Positions 8,218-15,899 are shown, numbered from the stretch's first letter. The stretch is 25,561 nucleotides of DNA from CAVHXA01 sp963639765 (GCA_963639765.1 CAVHXA010000025.1:1-25561), one strand, 5' to 3'. Numbers and translations are program-made. The notes: a model not told the origin generated them from the letters alone.

Positions 8218-9855
8218 ATGGCAAAGATGATTGTTTATGGTGAAGAGGCCAGAAAGGCCCTGCAGGCCGGCATTAACCAGCTGGCGGATACAGTGAAAAT
8301 TACGCTGGGCCCCAAGGGACGCAACGTTGTTCTCGGAAAGAAATACGGCTCTCCGCTGGTTACCAACGACGGTGTAACCATTGCCAAGGATATTGAGCTT
8401 GAAAATGCTTTTGAAAACATGGGCGCACAGCTGGCTCGCGAGGTTGCCACAAAGACCAATGACGCTGCCGGCGACGGCACCACCACTGCCACCGTACTGG
8501 CTCAGGCCATTGTACGCGAGGGCCTGAAGAATGTTGCAGCCGGTGCCAACCCCATGATGATGCGCTACGGCATCGAAAAGGCTGTGGACACTGCGGTTGA
8601 GGCCATCAAGGGCAACTCCCGCCTGATTTCCGGCTCGGCGGACATCGCCCGCGTGGGCGCTGTATCCAGCGGAGACGAGCAGGTTGGCCAGTGGATTGCC
8701 GAGGCTATGGAAAAGGTCAGCCACAACGGCGTCATTACCATCGAGGAATCCAAGACTGCCGAGACCAGCCTTGAGGTTGTAGAAGGCATGCAGTTCGACC
8801 GCGGCTATATTTCTCCGTATATGATCACCGATTCCGAAAAAATGGAAGCCGTGATGGACGATCCCTATATTCTGATCACAAACCGCAAGATTTCCAACAT
8901 CCAGGACATCCTGCCGGTGCTTGAGCAGATTATTCAGGCCAGCGGCAAGCTGGTGATCATCGCCGAGGATGTTGAGGGCGACGCTCTGGCAACGCTGCTG
9001 GTCAACAAGCTGCGCGGCACCTTCAACTGTGTGGCTGTCAAGGCCCCCGGCTATGGCGATCGCCGCAAGGAAATGCTCAAGGATATCGCGATCCTCACCG
9101 GCGGCACCGTGATCGATTCCGATCTGAACATGGAGCTCAAGGAAGCCACCGTGGCAGATCTTGGCCGCGCCCATCAGGTGAAGATCACCAAGGACGACAC
9201 CATCATCGTAGACGGAGCCGGCTCTGCCGCTCAGGTTGGTGCCCGCTGCGCCGAGATCGAGGCACAGATTGAAGCAACCACCTCTGATTATGACAAGGAA
9301 AAGCTGCAGGAGCGGCTGGCCAAGCTGTCCGGCGGTGTTGCCGTAATCAAGGTCGGCGCACAGACAGAGGTTGCCATGCGCGAGAAGAAGCTGCGTGTAG
9401 AAGACGCACTCAACGCGACCCGCGCAGCCGTAGAAGAGGGTATTGTGGCCGGTGGCGGCACTGCCTATGTAGATGCCATCCCTGCTGTGCTGGCTCTGGT
9501 AGACGGCATGACCGGCGACGAAAAGACGGGCGCTGCCATTATCGCCAAGGCCCTGCAGGCTCCTGTTCGCCAGATTGCCGAAAACGCGGGCCTGGACGCT
9601 TCGGTTGTATACGAAAAGGTTTCCAACTGCGAGGTTGGCGTAGGCTACAACGTCCTGACCGACAGCTATGTAGACATGATCGAAGCCGGCATCGTTGACC
9701 CCACAAAGGTCACCCGTTCCGCACTGGAGAACGCCGCCTCGGTTGCCGCCTGCGTACTGACCACCGAGAGCCTGGTTACCGACAAGCCCGATCCCGCAGC
9801 AGATGCCGCAGCGAATGCCGCTGCCAACGCAGCTGCCAGCCAGGGCATGTATTAA
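8218..9855 (+). CDS. groEL: Chaperonin GroEL
   Basis: This 545-residue chaperonin subunit has the standard length and order of equatorial, intermediate and apical domains. The ATP-binding region is TLGPKGRNVVLGKKYG, the catalytic-Asp loop NDAAGDGTTTATVLAQ, and the C-terminal part contains the family motif VEEGIVAGGGTAYVDAI. It folds cytosolic proteins with GroES. The C-terminal tail is unusual: instead of the Gly-Gly-Met repeats of most single-copy GroEL proteins it is an alanine/asparagine run (AAANAAANAAA) ending SQGMY. A good AGGAGG site (8203-8208) precedes the ATG, and a strong terminator follows. Confidence 0.98.
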   Translation: MAKMIVYGEEARKALQAGINQLADTVKITLGPKGRNVVLGKKYGSPLVTNDGVTIAKDIELENAFENMGAQLAREVATKTNDAAGDGTTTATVLAQAIVREGLKNVAAGANPMMMRYGIEKAVDTAVEAIKGNSRLISGSADIARVGAVSSGDEQVGQWIAEAMEKVSHNGVITIEESKTAETSLEVVEGMQFDRGYISPYMITDSEKMEAVMDDPYILITNRKISNIQDILPVLEQIIQASGKLVIIAEDVEGDALATLLVNKLRGTFNCVAVKAPGYGDRRKEMLKDIAILTGGTVIDSDLNMELKEATVADLGRAHQVKITKDDTIIVDGAGSAAQVGARCAEIEAQIEATTSDYDKEKLQERLAKLSGGVAVIKVGAQTEVAMREKKLRVEDALNATRAAVEEGIVAGGGTAYVDAIPAVLALVDGMTGDEKTGAAIIAKALQAPVRQIAENAGLDASVVYEKVSNCEVGVGYNVLTDSYVDMIEAGIVDPTKVTRSALENAASVAACVLTTESLVTDKPDPAADAAANAAANAAASQGMY

Positions 9856-9939
9856 GGCAACACCGGCACGCCGGAGGGAGAGGCGAAACCGCCTGAGAAA
9901 AAGGCGATTCTTCCGGCAGACCGCAAGTTCATACAAAGC

Positions 9940-9966
9940 AGGGGAGGCCGCAGGCCTCCCCTTTTT
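9940..9966 (+). terminator. groESL terminator
   Basis: A perfect 9-bp stem (GGGGAGGCC / GGCCTCCCC) with a 3-base loop is followed by TTTTT. Confidence 0.92.
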
Positions 9967-10099
9967 CGCGTTGGTCCGAAGGATATGGAAAAAGCACGGT
10001 ATAACAGAAAGCTGTAGCCGCCGTCTGCAGAGAGATCGTTTCGAGGCGGGTTTTGGATCGCCTGCCCTTTGCAGCAACGACAGGAGCACGTCCGTTCCG

Positions 10100-10119
10100 G
10101 TATAACAATATGGTTATAC
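10100..10119. promoter_or_regulatory. Inverted repeat, candidate regulator site upstream of the SnoaL-like operon
   Basis: A perfect 7-bp inverted repeat GTATAAC-N6-GTTATAC is centred about 64 bases upstream of the predicted transcription start. The position suits an activator such as a LysR-type protein; one is encoded just beyond the operon (12671-13603). The link is inferred. Confidence 0.45.
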
Positions 10120-10138
10120 GTGTACGGAGAAAAGGCAT

Positions 10139-10167
10139 TTCCGCAATCTGCGGCATGCATTTATAAT
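10139..10167 (+). promoter_or_regulatory. Promoter of the SnoaL-like operon
   Basis: A consensus TATAAT (10162-10167) sits 17 bases after TTCCGC (10139-10144). The poor -35 box suggests help from an activator, consistent with the upstream inverted repeat. Transcription would start near 10174. Confidence 0.6.
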
Positions 10168-10213
10168 ATTGGCATCCGATGGAAAATCAGAGATGAGGGA
10201 GGATATGCAAGCT

Positions 10214-10933
10214 ATGGATGCCGAAAGGCTTGTCTCTATTTGGGAGGACCGTCGCAGGGTACAAAACGTAATGGGCATTTTGTCCGGACACTACCTCCTG
10301 AAAAAGGAAAAGGATATCGTGGACGATCTGTTCGCAGACCGGGAGGATCTCTGTCTGGGTATAAACGAGGGATATTACCGCGGCCGCGAGGCAGTAACCG
10401 GCTATTTCGAGGCACTCCACCAGAAAAACCTGCGCACAACCCGTCTGATTATGGCAAAATATCCGGAAAAATTTGCAGGGAAAACCGAACAGGAGGCCTA
10501 TGGCTGTGGCCTGATCAATTATAAACCTCTGGATACGCCGGTGGTGGAGATTGCCGGAGACGGGAAAACGGCACGCTGCATCTACACCTGCCGCAACAGC
10601 TTTTCCGACCTGCGTCCGTCCGGCCCGGTGGCGTTTTATGAATGGGGCTGGGTGACGGCCGATCTGGTCCGCGAAAAAGGGGACTGGAAGATCTGGCATC
10701 TTCAGCTGCTGCACGATGTGCTGGTTCAGGCGGGGCTGGCCTATACCGAAACGGAAAAACCCTTTCCGGCCGTGCCGGGGTTTGAAGAAATCGCCGAGTT
10801 CCGTATGCCGGAGCCCAACGTCCGAACAACACTGCGCCGGGCATATGGGACAGACAGACCCAAAACCCTGTCTCCGCAGGTCCCGCAGCCATACGAGACC
10901 TTTGATCCGAACGATTCCTACGGCATTGTTTAA
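10214..10933 (+). CDS. SnoaL/NTF2-like family protein, paralogue 1
   Basis: This 239-residue cytoplasmic protein has an alpha+beta-barrel SnoaL-like domain (about 1-175). N-terminal helices lead to strands ending with the family's typical GDWKIWHLQLLHDV. The fold is used by small dehydratases, isomerases and hydratases acting on cyclic or polyketide substrates, but many members have unknown chemistry. A C-terminal extension ends with YETFDPNDSYGIV, matched in the next two genes. The start is uncertain. The promoter at 10139-10167 excludes the earlier TTG at 10169. Among in-frame ATGs at 10193, 10205 and 10214, the last is best spaced from GGAGG at 10198-10202. It is the first gene of a three-gene operon, and the next gene's ribosome site overlaps its stop codon. 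Confidence 0.85.
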   Translation: MDAERLVSIWEDRRRVQNVMGILSGHYLLKKEKDIVDDLFADREDLCLGINEGYYRGREAVTGYFEALHQKNLRTTRLIMAKYPEKFAGKTEQEAYGCGLINYKPLDTPVVEIAGDGKTARCIYTCRNSFSDLRPSGPVAFYEWGWVTADLVREKGDWKIWHLQLLHDVLVQAGLAYTETEKPFPAVPGFEEIAEFRMPEPNVRTTLRRAYGTDRPKTLSPQVPQPYETFDPNDSYGIV

Positions 10934-10944
10934 GGAGGATACGC

Positions 10945-11712
10945 ATGCGATATCAAGTGCAATATACCGATGAGCAGCAGGCGGTTCGCCTGATGGATAT
11001 GGAAATCGTAAAAGACCTGCTTGCCCGCAGAGCCTATCTGCTCAATGCCAACCTTCGCATGAAGGAGCTGGAGACGCTTTGGGTACGAAGACCGGAAAAC
11101 ATGGCAACCGCCAGCTATGGCGAAAACTGGGGTTATTTCACGGGCATGGAGTCACTTAGAAAAAACTATGCGGGCAGGCAGCTGGAGCTTGAGGCGGCCC
11201 GGCTGGAGCCCTATTGTGCGGCCGATCCGACGATTCGCATGGATCCGGAGAATTATGGCCTGGGATACAGCTCGGTGCATACCGTAAACACCGGCCATGT
11301 GGTGCTTGCCTACGACGGAGCCACGGCGCGCGGCCTGTTTTATGATGTATACCAGCGCACGGTCGGAAAACCGGACGGAAGCTGCCAGACCATTGTTGTC
11401 TGCGGACCGCTGGCCTGTGACTTTATCAAAGAAGACGGAGAATGGAAAATATGGCATCTGTTTCAGGGTGCAGACCATGTGTTTACGGTAGGAGAGGATT
11501 ATGCCTCGGTGCCGATTCCGCGGCCGGACGAAACCAACCCGGTTGCCATGGAGTTCGGTACACCGGACATTGCCATGAAAACCTATGACCCGGACTATGG
11601 GTGGGCAGACAACTATCCTGCCATGCCGGACCCCTATTACACCTTTACGCCCGAGCAGAGCTACGGCCCGGAAGGTCATCCGGACTATGTAAAGGAGGTA
11701 GCTTTTTCATGA
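10945..11712 (+). CDS. SnoaL/NTF2-like family protein, paralogue 2
   Basis: This 255-residue cytoplasmic SnoaL-like protein has an N-terminal helical part with RRAYLLNANLRMKELETLW, a pattern also found in paralogue 3 (RHAYLHAKSHSFEEWNTLW). The barrel ends with GEWKIWHLFQGADHV, close to paralogue 1. The C-terminal extension includes the shared motif PYYTFTPEQSYG (about 228-239). AAGGAGG lies across the stop codon of paralogue 1. Its own stop codon overlaps the start of paralogue 3 (ATGA). This tight coupling suggests the three products are made in fixed proportion, perhaps as parts of one enzyme. The substrate is unknown. It is too large and diverged to be called BaiE-type bile-acid 7-dehydratase. 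Confidence 0.88.
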   Translation: MRYQVQYTDEQQAVRLMDMEIVKDLLARRAYLLNANLRMKELETLWVRRPENMATASYGENWGYFTGMESLRKNYAGRQLELEAARLEPYCAADPTIRMDPENYGLGYSSVHTVNTGHVVLAYDGATARGLFYDVYQRTVGKPDGSCQTIVVCGPLACDFIKEDGEWKIWHLFQGADHVFTVGEDYASVPIPRPDETNPVAMEFGTPDIAMKTYDPDYGWADNYPAMPDPYYTFTPEQSYGPEGHPDYVKEVAFS

Positions 11713-12605
11713 GTCAGACCTTAAGCCAGAGACTGCACCGCGCACTGGGAGCGCAGGAGATCGAGAACATCAAAACCCGCCATGCCTATCTGCACGCAAA
11801 GTCCCACTCCTTTGAAGAATGGAACACGCTTTGGGCCTATACGGATGACGTAACCTGGGCACACTCTTTCGGACGAATGGTTGGCTGGGACGAGATGTAT
11901 TACGGCTCGGTGGAAAAATACGATCGCGACATGCTGGACCTGTATAACACCATGGTTGGGAAAAATCCGCATATTATCGGCAAGGATTTTCTGGCCTGCT
12001 GTCTGGGCGGCCTGCACGCACTGGCATCGGGCGTTATTGAGGTAGCAGAAGACGGACTGTCTGCAAGAAGCTTTTTCCTGACACCCGGTACGCTGTGTGC
12101 ATGCAACATGCCCTCCGGGGTGCGCGATGGTGCGATGTGCTGGGAGCGTTATGGCTCGGACTTTGTCTATCAGGACGGGCAGTGGTGGTATCTGCACGAG
12201 CATGTCTGTCCGGACATCAACTTCTCTTATGATATCGGAAACTGGGCACACGACAAATTTGTCGGCAGCGGAGCAGGTGGTCCCGGCGGAGCAGGCGGTC
12301 CCGGCGGAGCGGGTGGTCCCGGCGGAGCGGGCGGTCCCGGCGGAGCAGGCGGTCCCGGCGGACATGCCGGAGGCGGAAAGCCGACAGACCCTCGAAACGA
12401 CGGCCGATATCCGCATTGCACAGACCCCGGACCGCTGCACACCACCATCGATACGAAGGATGGAATCACCCAGTGCGTGCAGGCACAGATAAGCTGGCCC
12501 GTGCCGTATAAAACGCTGGACGACGACAACTCCTATGCACCCGGACACAATGACCCGACAAAGCCGGTTGCAAGCACATTTTATGCCAGGCCAAAAGGCC
12601 GATAA
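11709..12605 (+). CDS. SnoaL/NTF2-like family protein, paralogue 3, with Gly-Gly-Pro/Ala repeat linker
   Basis: This 298-residue protein is the longest of the trio. Residues ~1-180 form the SnoaL-like domain, with RHAYLHAKSHSFEEWNTLW near the start and DGQWWYLHEHVCPDI at the end. In the other two paralogues the barrel runs directly into the C-terminal tail. Here a run of AGGPGG units (about 187-220) is inserted before the tail, which again has the shared motif (PYKTLDDDNSYAPG, about 266-279). Cysteines are more numerous than in the other two (for example Cys96 and Cys97 in DFLACCLG). The start is the ATG overlapping the previous stop codon, 10 bases after AAAGGAGG. The function is unknown, but coupling suggests a complex with paralogues 1 and 2. 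A strong terminator follows. Confidence 0.87.
   Translation: MSQTLSQRLHRALGAQEIENIKTRHAYLHAKSHSFEEWNTLWAYTDDVTWAHSFGRMVGWDEMYYGSVEKYDRDMLDLYNTMVGKNPHIIGKDFLACCLGGLHALASGVIEVAEDGLSARSFFLTPGTLCACNMPSGVRDGAMCWERYGSDFVYQDGQWWYLHEHVCPDINFSYDIGNWAHDKFVGSGAGGPGGAGGPGGAGGPGGAGGPGGAGGPGGHAGGGKPTDPRNDGRYPHCTDPGPLHTTIDTKDGITQCVQAQISWPVPYKTLDDDNSYAPGHNDPTKPVASTFYARPKGR
12268..12363 (+). repeat. Coding tandem repeat, 18-base unit
   Basis: About five in-frame copies of an 18-base unit (GGCGGTCCCGGCGGAGCA with small variation) encode (GGPGGA)n in paralogue 3. Copies are more uniform than those at 3015-3182, so this array may be younger or still changing in length. Confidence 0.92.
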
Positions 12606-12611
12606 CAGGCA

Positions 12612-12638
12612 GCCCCCTCCGGACGGGAGGGGGCTTTT
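12612..12638 (+). terminator. Terminator of the SnoaL-like operon
   Basis: A perfect 9-bp stem (GCCCCCTCC / GGAGGGGGC) with a 5-base loop is followed by TTTT. Confidence 0.9.
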
Positions 12639-12670
12639 CAGACGTCCTGACCGTGGGCTCGGGAAAGCGG

Positions 12671-13603
12671 CTATTCGGTCATAGCTGCAGCACGCTTGAC
12701 ATCGCGAGCGCGTTCGTCGTAATAGCTGCGCAGCAAAAGCAGCAGAGTGCGGTCGGTTCGATTGAAAACCCGGCCTTTTCCCCAGGCCAGATTGATGGAG
12801 CGGGTGAAAATCTGCGGCTCTATTGCAGTGGGCAATACGACTTTTTCCTCCGGCGCGGAGGCGGCGGAACCCCCTGTCAGCAGCTCGCTGACCGGCAGAA
12901 AGGCAAGCCGATGGTATCGCCGGCCATAGGCCTCGGTCTGACGACGATCCGTACTGATAAAATCAATGTCCAGACGCAATCCGTATTGTGTACAGATGCG
13001 CTCGATGGCTTCCTGATGGAACGAAAGCTCGTTGCAGACAAAATGCTGGCCCTGAAGGGCCTGTGCGGGAGCGACACGTAAACCATACAGCGGGTGCCCG
13101 GGATAGGAGACAACCAGCATTTGCTCGGTGAGAAGCAGCTCGGACCGGATATCGGTATGCGGCTGCATACCGGGAACAATGGCAAAATCGATCTTTCCGG
13201 CCAGCAGCTCACGATAGGCCTGTCCCGGCGGCATGCGCGAAAAATGAATGCGCAGGGTGTCAACGGCATCCTGCAGACGAAAAAGCAGCTCGTCCGAAAA
13301 ATCTTCAAAGCAAACGGTAACAGAAAGATCGGTGAGTCGGGTGGCAGAGATCAGCTGTGCCTGACGAATGGTCTGATTGAAAAGATCGGAGGCATCCGAC
13401 AGCCCTGCCAGAAAAGCGGACCCGGCCTCGGTGAGCGTCAGGCCCTGAGGGGAGCGGACAAAAAGCGGAAAGCCCAGCTCCCTTTCGAGGTTGGAGATGG
13501 TGCGGCTGAGCGCCGGCTGGGAGATATACAGCGCCTCGGCCGCTTTTGTGAAGCTGCGGATTTTTGCGACCTTGATAAACTGGTCCAGCTGCTTGAAATT
13601 CAT
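12671..13603 (-). CDS. LysR-family transcriptional regulator
   Basis: This 310-residue regulator has an N-terminal winged helix-turn-helix typical of LysR: MNFKQLDQFIKVAKIRSFTK, then AAEALYISQPALSRTISNLE and GFPLFVRSPQGLTLTEAG. The C-terminal part is a periplasmic-binding-protein-like effector domain that senses a small molecule. The ATG at 13603 is chosen because the HTH begins there and GAGGAGAG precedes it; a longer reading to 13681 would add unusual sequence across the promoter. It lies downstream of the flavoprotein gene but is separated by a terminator and has its own promoter. It sits tail-to-tail with the SnoaL-like operon. Plausible targets are that operon and the electron-transfer/flavoprotein genes (inference). 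Confidence 0.94.
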   Translation of the reverse strand: MNFKQLDQFIKVAKIRSFTKAAEALYISQPALSRTISNLERELGFPLFVRSPQGLTLTEAGSAFLAGLSDASDLFNQTIRQAQLISATRLTDLSVTVCFEDFSDELLFRLQDAVDTLRIHFSRMPPGQAYRELLAGKIDFAIVPGMQPHTDIRSELLLTEQMLVVSYPGHPLYGLRVAPAQALQGQHFVCNELSFHQEAIERICTQYGLRLDIDFISTDRRQTEAYGRRYHRLAFLPVSELLTGGSAASAPEEKVVLPTAIEPQIFTRSINLAWGKGRVFNRTDRTLLLLLRSYYDERARDVKRAAAMTE

Positions 13604-13695
13604 AGATGCACTCTCCTCGATCGGCCGTTGCCGGAGCGTGCCGCCGGTTGTGAAGGGCAGAAGAAAGATCGACCCCGCCAAAGCGGCCCGATCCT

Positions 13696-13724
13696 ATTGT
13701 AGCACATTCCACAGGCTGGCGAAA
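13696..13724 (-). promoter_or_regulatory. Promoter of the LysR gene
   Basis: On the minus strand TACAAT (13701-13696) is preceded by TGC, giving an extended -10. The -35 region (13724-13719, TTTCGC) is weak. A CCCTT-AA-AAGGG palindrome (13728-13739) lies just upstream and might be an autoregulatory site. Confidence 0.5.
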
Positions 13725-13763
13725 AGCCCCTTAAAAGGGTTCGGAGACGCGCAGCTTCGGGAG

Positions 13764-13798
13764 AAAAAGCAAAGGGCTCCTGCCCGAAAGCAGGAGCC
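13764..13798 (-). terminator. Terminator of the flavoprotein transcription unit
   Basis: A perfect 9-bp stem (GGCTCCTGC / GCAGGAGCC, 13775-13798) has a 6-base loop. On the minus strand it is followed by CTTTGCTTTTT. It begins about 20 bases after the stop codon of the flavoprotein gene. Confidence 0.87.
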
Positions 13799-13817
13799 GT
13801 GAGGATCGGGAGTCGGT

Positions 13818-15353
13818 TTATTCGAATTCTTCGTTGATAAAGTTGGCGGCTTCCATTGCGGCCATACGTCCGGAGTTCAGAGCCCAGGACATGGTGGAGC
13901 CGGGGTTGTAGAAGCAGTAGTCGCTGCCAAATACGGTGGCCGCATCGGTGCCGCAGCCATACAGACCGGGGATGGGCTTGTTTTCGGTGCTCATGACCTG
14001 CATGTTGTGGTTGACCTTGATACCGCCCAGAGAGCCATAGCCGGAGGGGAAGTGACGGGCAACGTAGTATTTGTCGCCGGTGATGGGACGCAGATACTTT
14101 GAGGGCTTAAGGAAATCGGCATCGTAGCCGCCGGCAAACGAGTTGTAGCGGTCGATGGTCTTTTTCAGGGTTTCGTAGTTGATGCCGGTGACCTGAGCAA
14201 CCTCTTCCAGGCTGCTGCACTCAAAGAAGTTGCGCTCGGAATTTTCGTCTTCGTCGCGATATTTAATGCCGCTGTCGCCGGCAAACACGCTGTTTTCGGC
14301 TGCGGACTCGGCGCCGGAGAAGTACAGCTCCTTTTCGTATTCGAACTTGTCGAGTGTCTTTACGCCGTGGTGATAGGTGATGTAGTCCAGACCGTGCTCC
14401 TTCATGTAGTCGATTCCGTATTGACCAATGATGGTGAAGGCACGATGGCCGGGCTGGGCCATGATGGTGTTGCCGGTGAAGGTGGTGTTGTTGAGGATAC
14501 GCTCGTTGGTGATGCGTTCACCGTCGATGTTGACCATGATGGTAGAGGGCTGGCGCATGGTTTCGGACAGGGTCTTGAACACGTCGGTGGTACCGGGGGT
14601 GTTGTAGATCAGCTCCATATTGATGGGAGCCTGATAGCCGCCCACATCCCAGACCATGTTGATGCCGTCGCCGTCGATGCCGGGAATGCGGAAGGTGAAC
14701 ATATCCTTGCCCCAGGTATAGCCCAGATATTTTTTGATCATCTCAACGTTGTTGCCGATACCGCCGGTGCCGACGATTACGGCATTGGCCAGAACCTCAA
14801 AATCCTCGCCGTTGGCATCCGTGGCCACTACGCCGGCAGCATAGCCGTCTTCCATGATGATCTTTTTCACGGATGTGTTGAAGTGGAAGTCAACGCCCAG
14901 CTCAAGGGCATAGTCGGTCAGCTTTTTGACCATATAGGAAGCCTGACGCTCTACGGGCTTGGTTGCACCGGGCATCTTGATCATATGCTGGGTGCAGTGG
15001 CTGTCCTGGAAGTATTTATAGGTGCCCAGGAATTCTACGCCGGTTTTCTCAACCCATTCTACCGTATCGGCAGACATGTTGAACCAGCGGCGCACAATCT
15101 GTGCGTCGGACTTCCAGTGGGTGTATTCCATAAAGAAGTTGAACGCATCGTCTTTGGTGAAGGTTTCCATCTGATCACGCTGGTATTTGCTCTCTACGGC
15201 AAAAAAGGCCATGCCCATGTTGGCGGCGCCGCCGGTGGTGCCGCTCTTTTCGAGGCAGATGACGCTCATGCCAAGCTCTGCGGCCTGTGTGGACGCAGTC
15301 AGGCCGGAAAGGCCACCGCCGACAACAACAATGTCAGCTTCGAGTTGACGCAT
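13818..15353 (-). CDS. FAD-dependent oxidoreductase of the fumarate reductase flavoprotein fold
   Basis: This 511-residue cytoplasmic flavoprotein (no signal peptide) has an N-terminal FAD site VVGGGLSGLTAS (10-21), the second FAD contact LEKSGTTGGAANMGM (34-48), VGTGGIG (194-200), and a C-terminal FAD closure PIPGLYGCGTDAA (460-472). This is the fold of the fumarate reductase/3-ketosteroid dehydrogenase/urocanate reductase superfamily. The dicarboxylate site is not conserved. Where fumarate reductases have His-x-Thr-x-Gly-Gly, this protein has GYGSLGG (438-444), and the late Asn-Arg-Leu-Gly-Gly block is FYNPGSTMSWA (481-491). A non-dicarboxylate enoate- or ketone-type substrate is therefore likely. 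A GGAGG site precedes the ATG. It follows the electron-transfer pair and probably receives electrons from it (inference). Confidence 0.93.
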   Translation of the reverse strand: MRQLEADIVVVGGGLSGLTASTQAAELGMSVICLEKSGTTGGAANMGMAFFAVESKYQRDQMETFTKDDAFNFFMEYTHWKSDAQIVRRWFNMSADTVEWVEKTGVEFLGTYKYFQDSHCTQHMIKMPGATKPVERQASYMVKKLTDYALELGVDFHFNTSVKKIIMEDGYAAGVVATDANGEDFEVLANAVIVGTGGIGNNVEMIKKYLGYTWGKDMFTFRIPGIDGDGINMVWDVGGYQAPINMELIYNTPGTTDVFKTLSETMRQPSTIMVNIDGERITNERILNNTTFTGNTIMAQPGHRAFTIIGQYGIDYMKEHGLDYITYHHGVKTLDKFEYEKELYFSGAESAAENSVFAGDSGIKYRDEDENSERNFFECSSLEEVAQVTGINYETLKKTIDRYNSFAGGYDADFLKPSKYLRPITGDKYYVARHFPSGYGSLGGIKVNHNMQVMSTENKPIPGLYGCGTDAATVFGSDYCFYNPGSTMSWALNSGRMAAMEAANFINEEFE

Positions 15354-15401
15354 AGTTTGTTTCCTCCATTTTAAAATATCCGGACTTGAAGAATCACGAT
15401 G

Positions 15402-15427
15402 CCGGGCCGGGGTGAGCCCCGACCCGG
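15402..15427 (-). other. GC-rich hairpin between cistrons
   Basis: Stem CCGGG-x-CGGGG / CCCCG-x-CCCGG with a 4-base loop lies in the 81-base gap between the small Fe-S protein gene and the flavoprotein gene. It lacks a T run on the minus strand, so it is more likely an mRNA-stabilising or processing structure than a terminator. Confidence 0.5.
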
Positions 15428-15434
15428 GGGAGAA

Positions 15435-15899
15435 TCATTCCGCGGTTTTGCGGCGGCGGCGGCGAGGCGCGCCGTCTTCTCCGACGGGACGATTCGGAAT
15501 TACGGGCATATTGGCTGCAAGAACCTCACATACGCGTTTGGTGCAGCGTTTGCGCTTTACGTGGGCTTCCCACTCGTCGGGGAAGTCGGTGAGCGTTTTG
15601 GCAATCAGGGCTGCAGCCTGACAGGCAATTTCACAGCCCTGGCAGCTGACGATTACGCCGCAAAGGTCGGTCAGCAGCTCAATGTCTCCGCTTTCGGCAT
15701 TGCCGATGGTGATGTCGCTGATGATGGAGTACAGCTGGTTCATGCCGTCGCGGCACATGACGGACTTTCCGCAGTTGTTCAGACGGGCAATATCCGCTAT
15801 CTTTTTCGCCCAGTCAACCGGGCAGAAGTTCTCGGCCTGAGCCAGAGCGGCAAGCTCCTCAACCTTGGGGAGAAGCTCGACATTGTGATTGCAGTTCAT
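15435..15899 (-). CDS. Stand-alone NuoF C-terminal (NADH 4Fe-4S) domain-like protein
   Basis: This 154-residue protein matches only the C-terminal 4Fe-4S-binding domain of NuoF/HydB-type NADH dehydrogenase subunits. It has NNCGKSVMCRDG (41-52) for the usual SCGKCxPCREG, an acidic helix (DIELLTDLCG, 72-81), and EWEAHVKRKRCTKRVC (109-124), close to the family's YEAHI..KRCPAxxC. The FMN- and NADH-binding parts of NuoF are absent. The middle cysteine of the first motif is Ser46. Extra cysteines at 86, 89 and 93 (CQGCEIAC) could supply ligands. A basic tail (PRRRRRK) ends the protein. Its ATG overlaps the upstream gene's stop by one base (TAATG), so it is translationally coupled. It is probably a subunit of that electron-transfer flavoprotein. 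Confidence 0.85.
   Translation of the reverse strand: MNCNHNVELLPKVEELAALAQAENFCPVDWAKKIADIARLNNCGKSVMCRDGMNQLYSIISDITIGNAESGDIELLTDLCGVIVSCQGCEIACQAAALIAKTLTDFPDEWEAHVKRKRCTKRVCEVLAANMPVIPNRPVGEDGAPRRRRRKTAE

Larger units (their letters stand above)
9856..10213. other. Intergenic region between groEL and the SnoaL-like operon (358 bases)
   Basis: This region holds the groESL terminator (9940-9966), about 130 bases without recognisable features, then the inverted repeat at 10100-10119 and the promoter at 10139-10167. No supported coding region is seen. Confidence 0.7.

Noticed and set aside
8197..10089. A 630-codon open frame on the minus strand
   Set aside because: It lies opposite groEL, crosses the groESL terminator and shows no known domain.
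10214..12605. Naming the SnoaL-like genes as BaiE bile-acid 7-dehydratases
   Set aside because: They are much longer, carry an unrelated C-terminal tail, and no bai operon genes such as a CoA ligase or CoA transferase are adjacent.
13818..15353. Calling the flavoprotein a fumarate reductase
   Set aside because: The His and Arg residues that bind the dicarboxylate are not conserved and no respiratory partner subunits are nearby.
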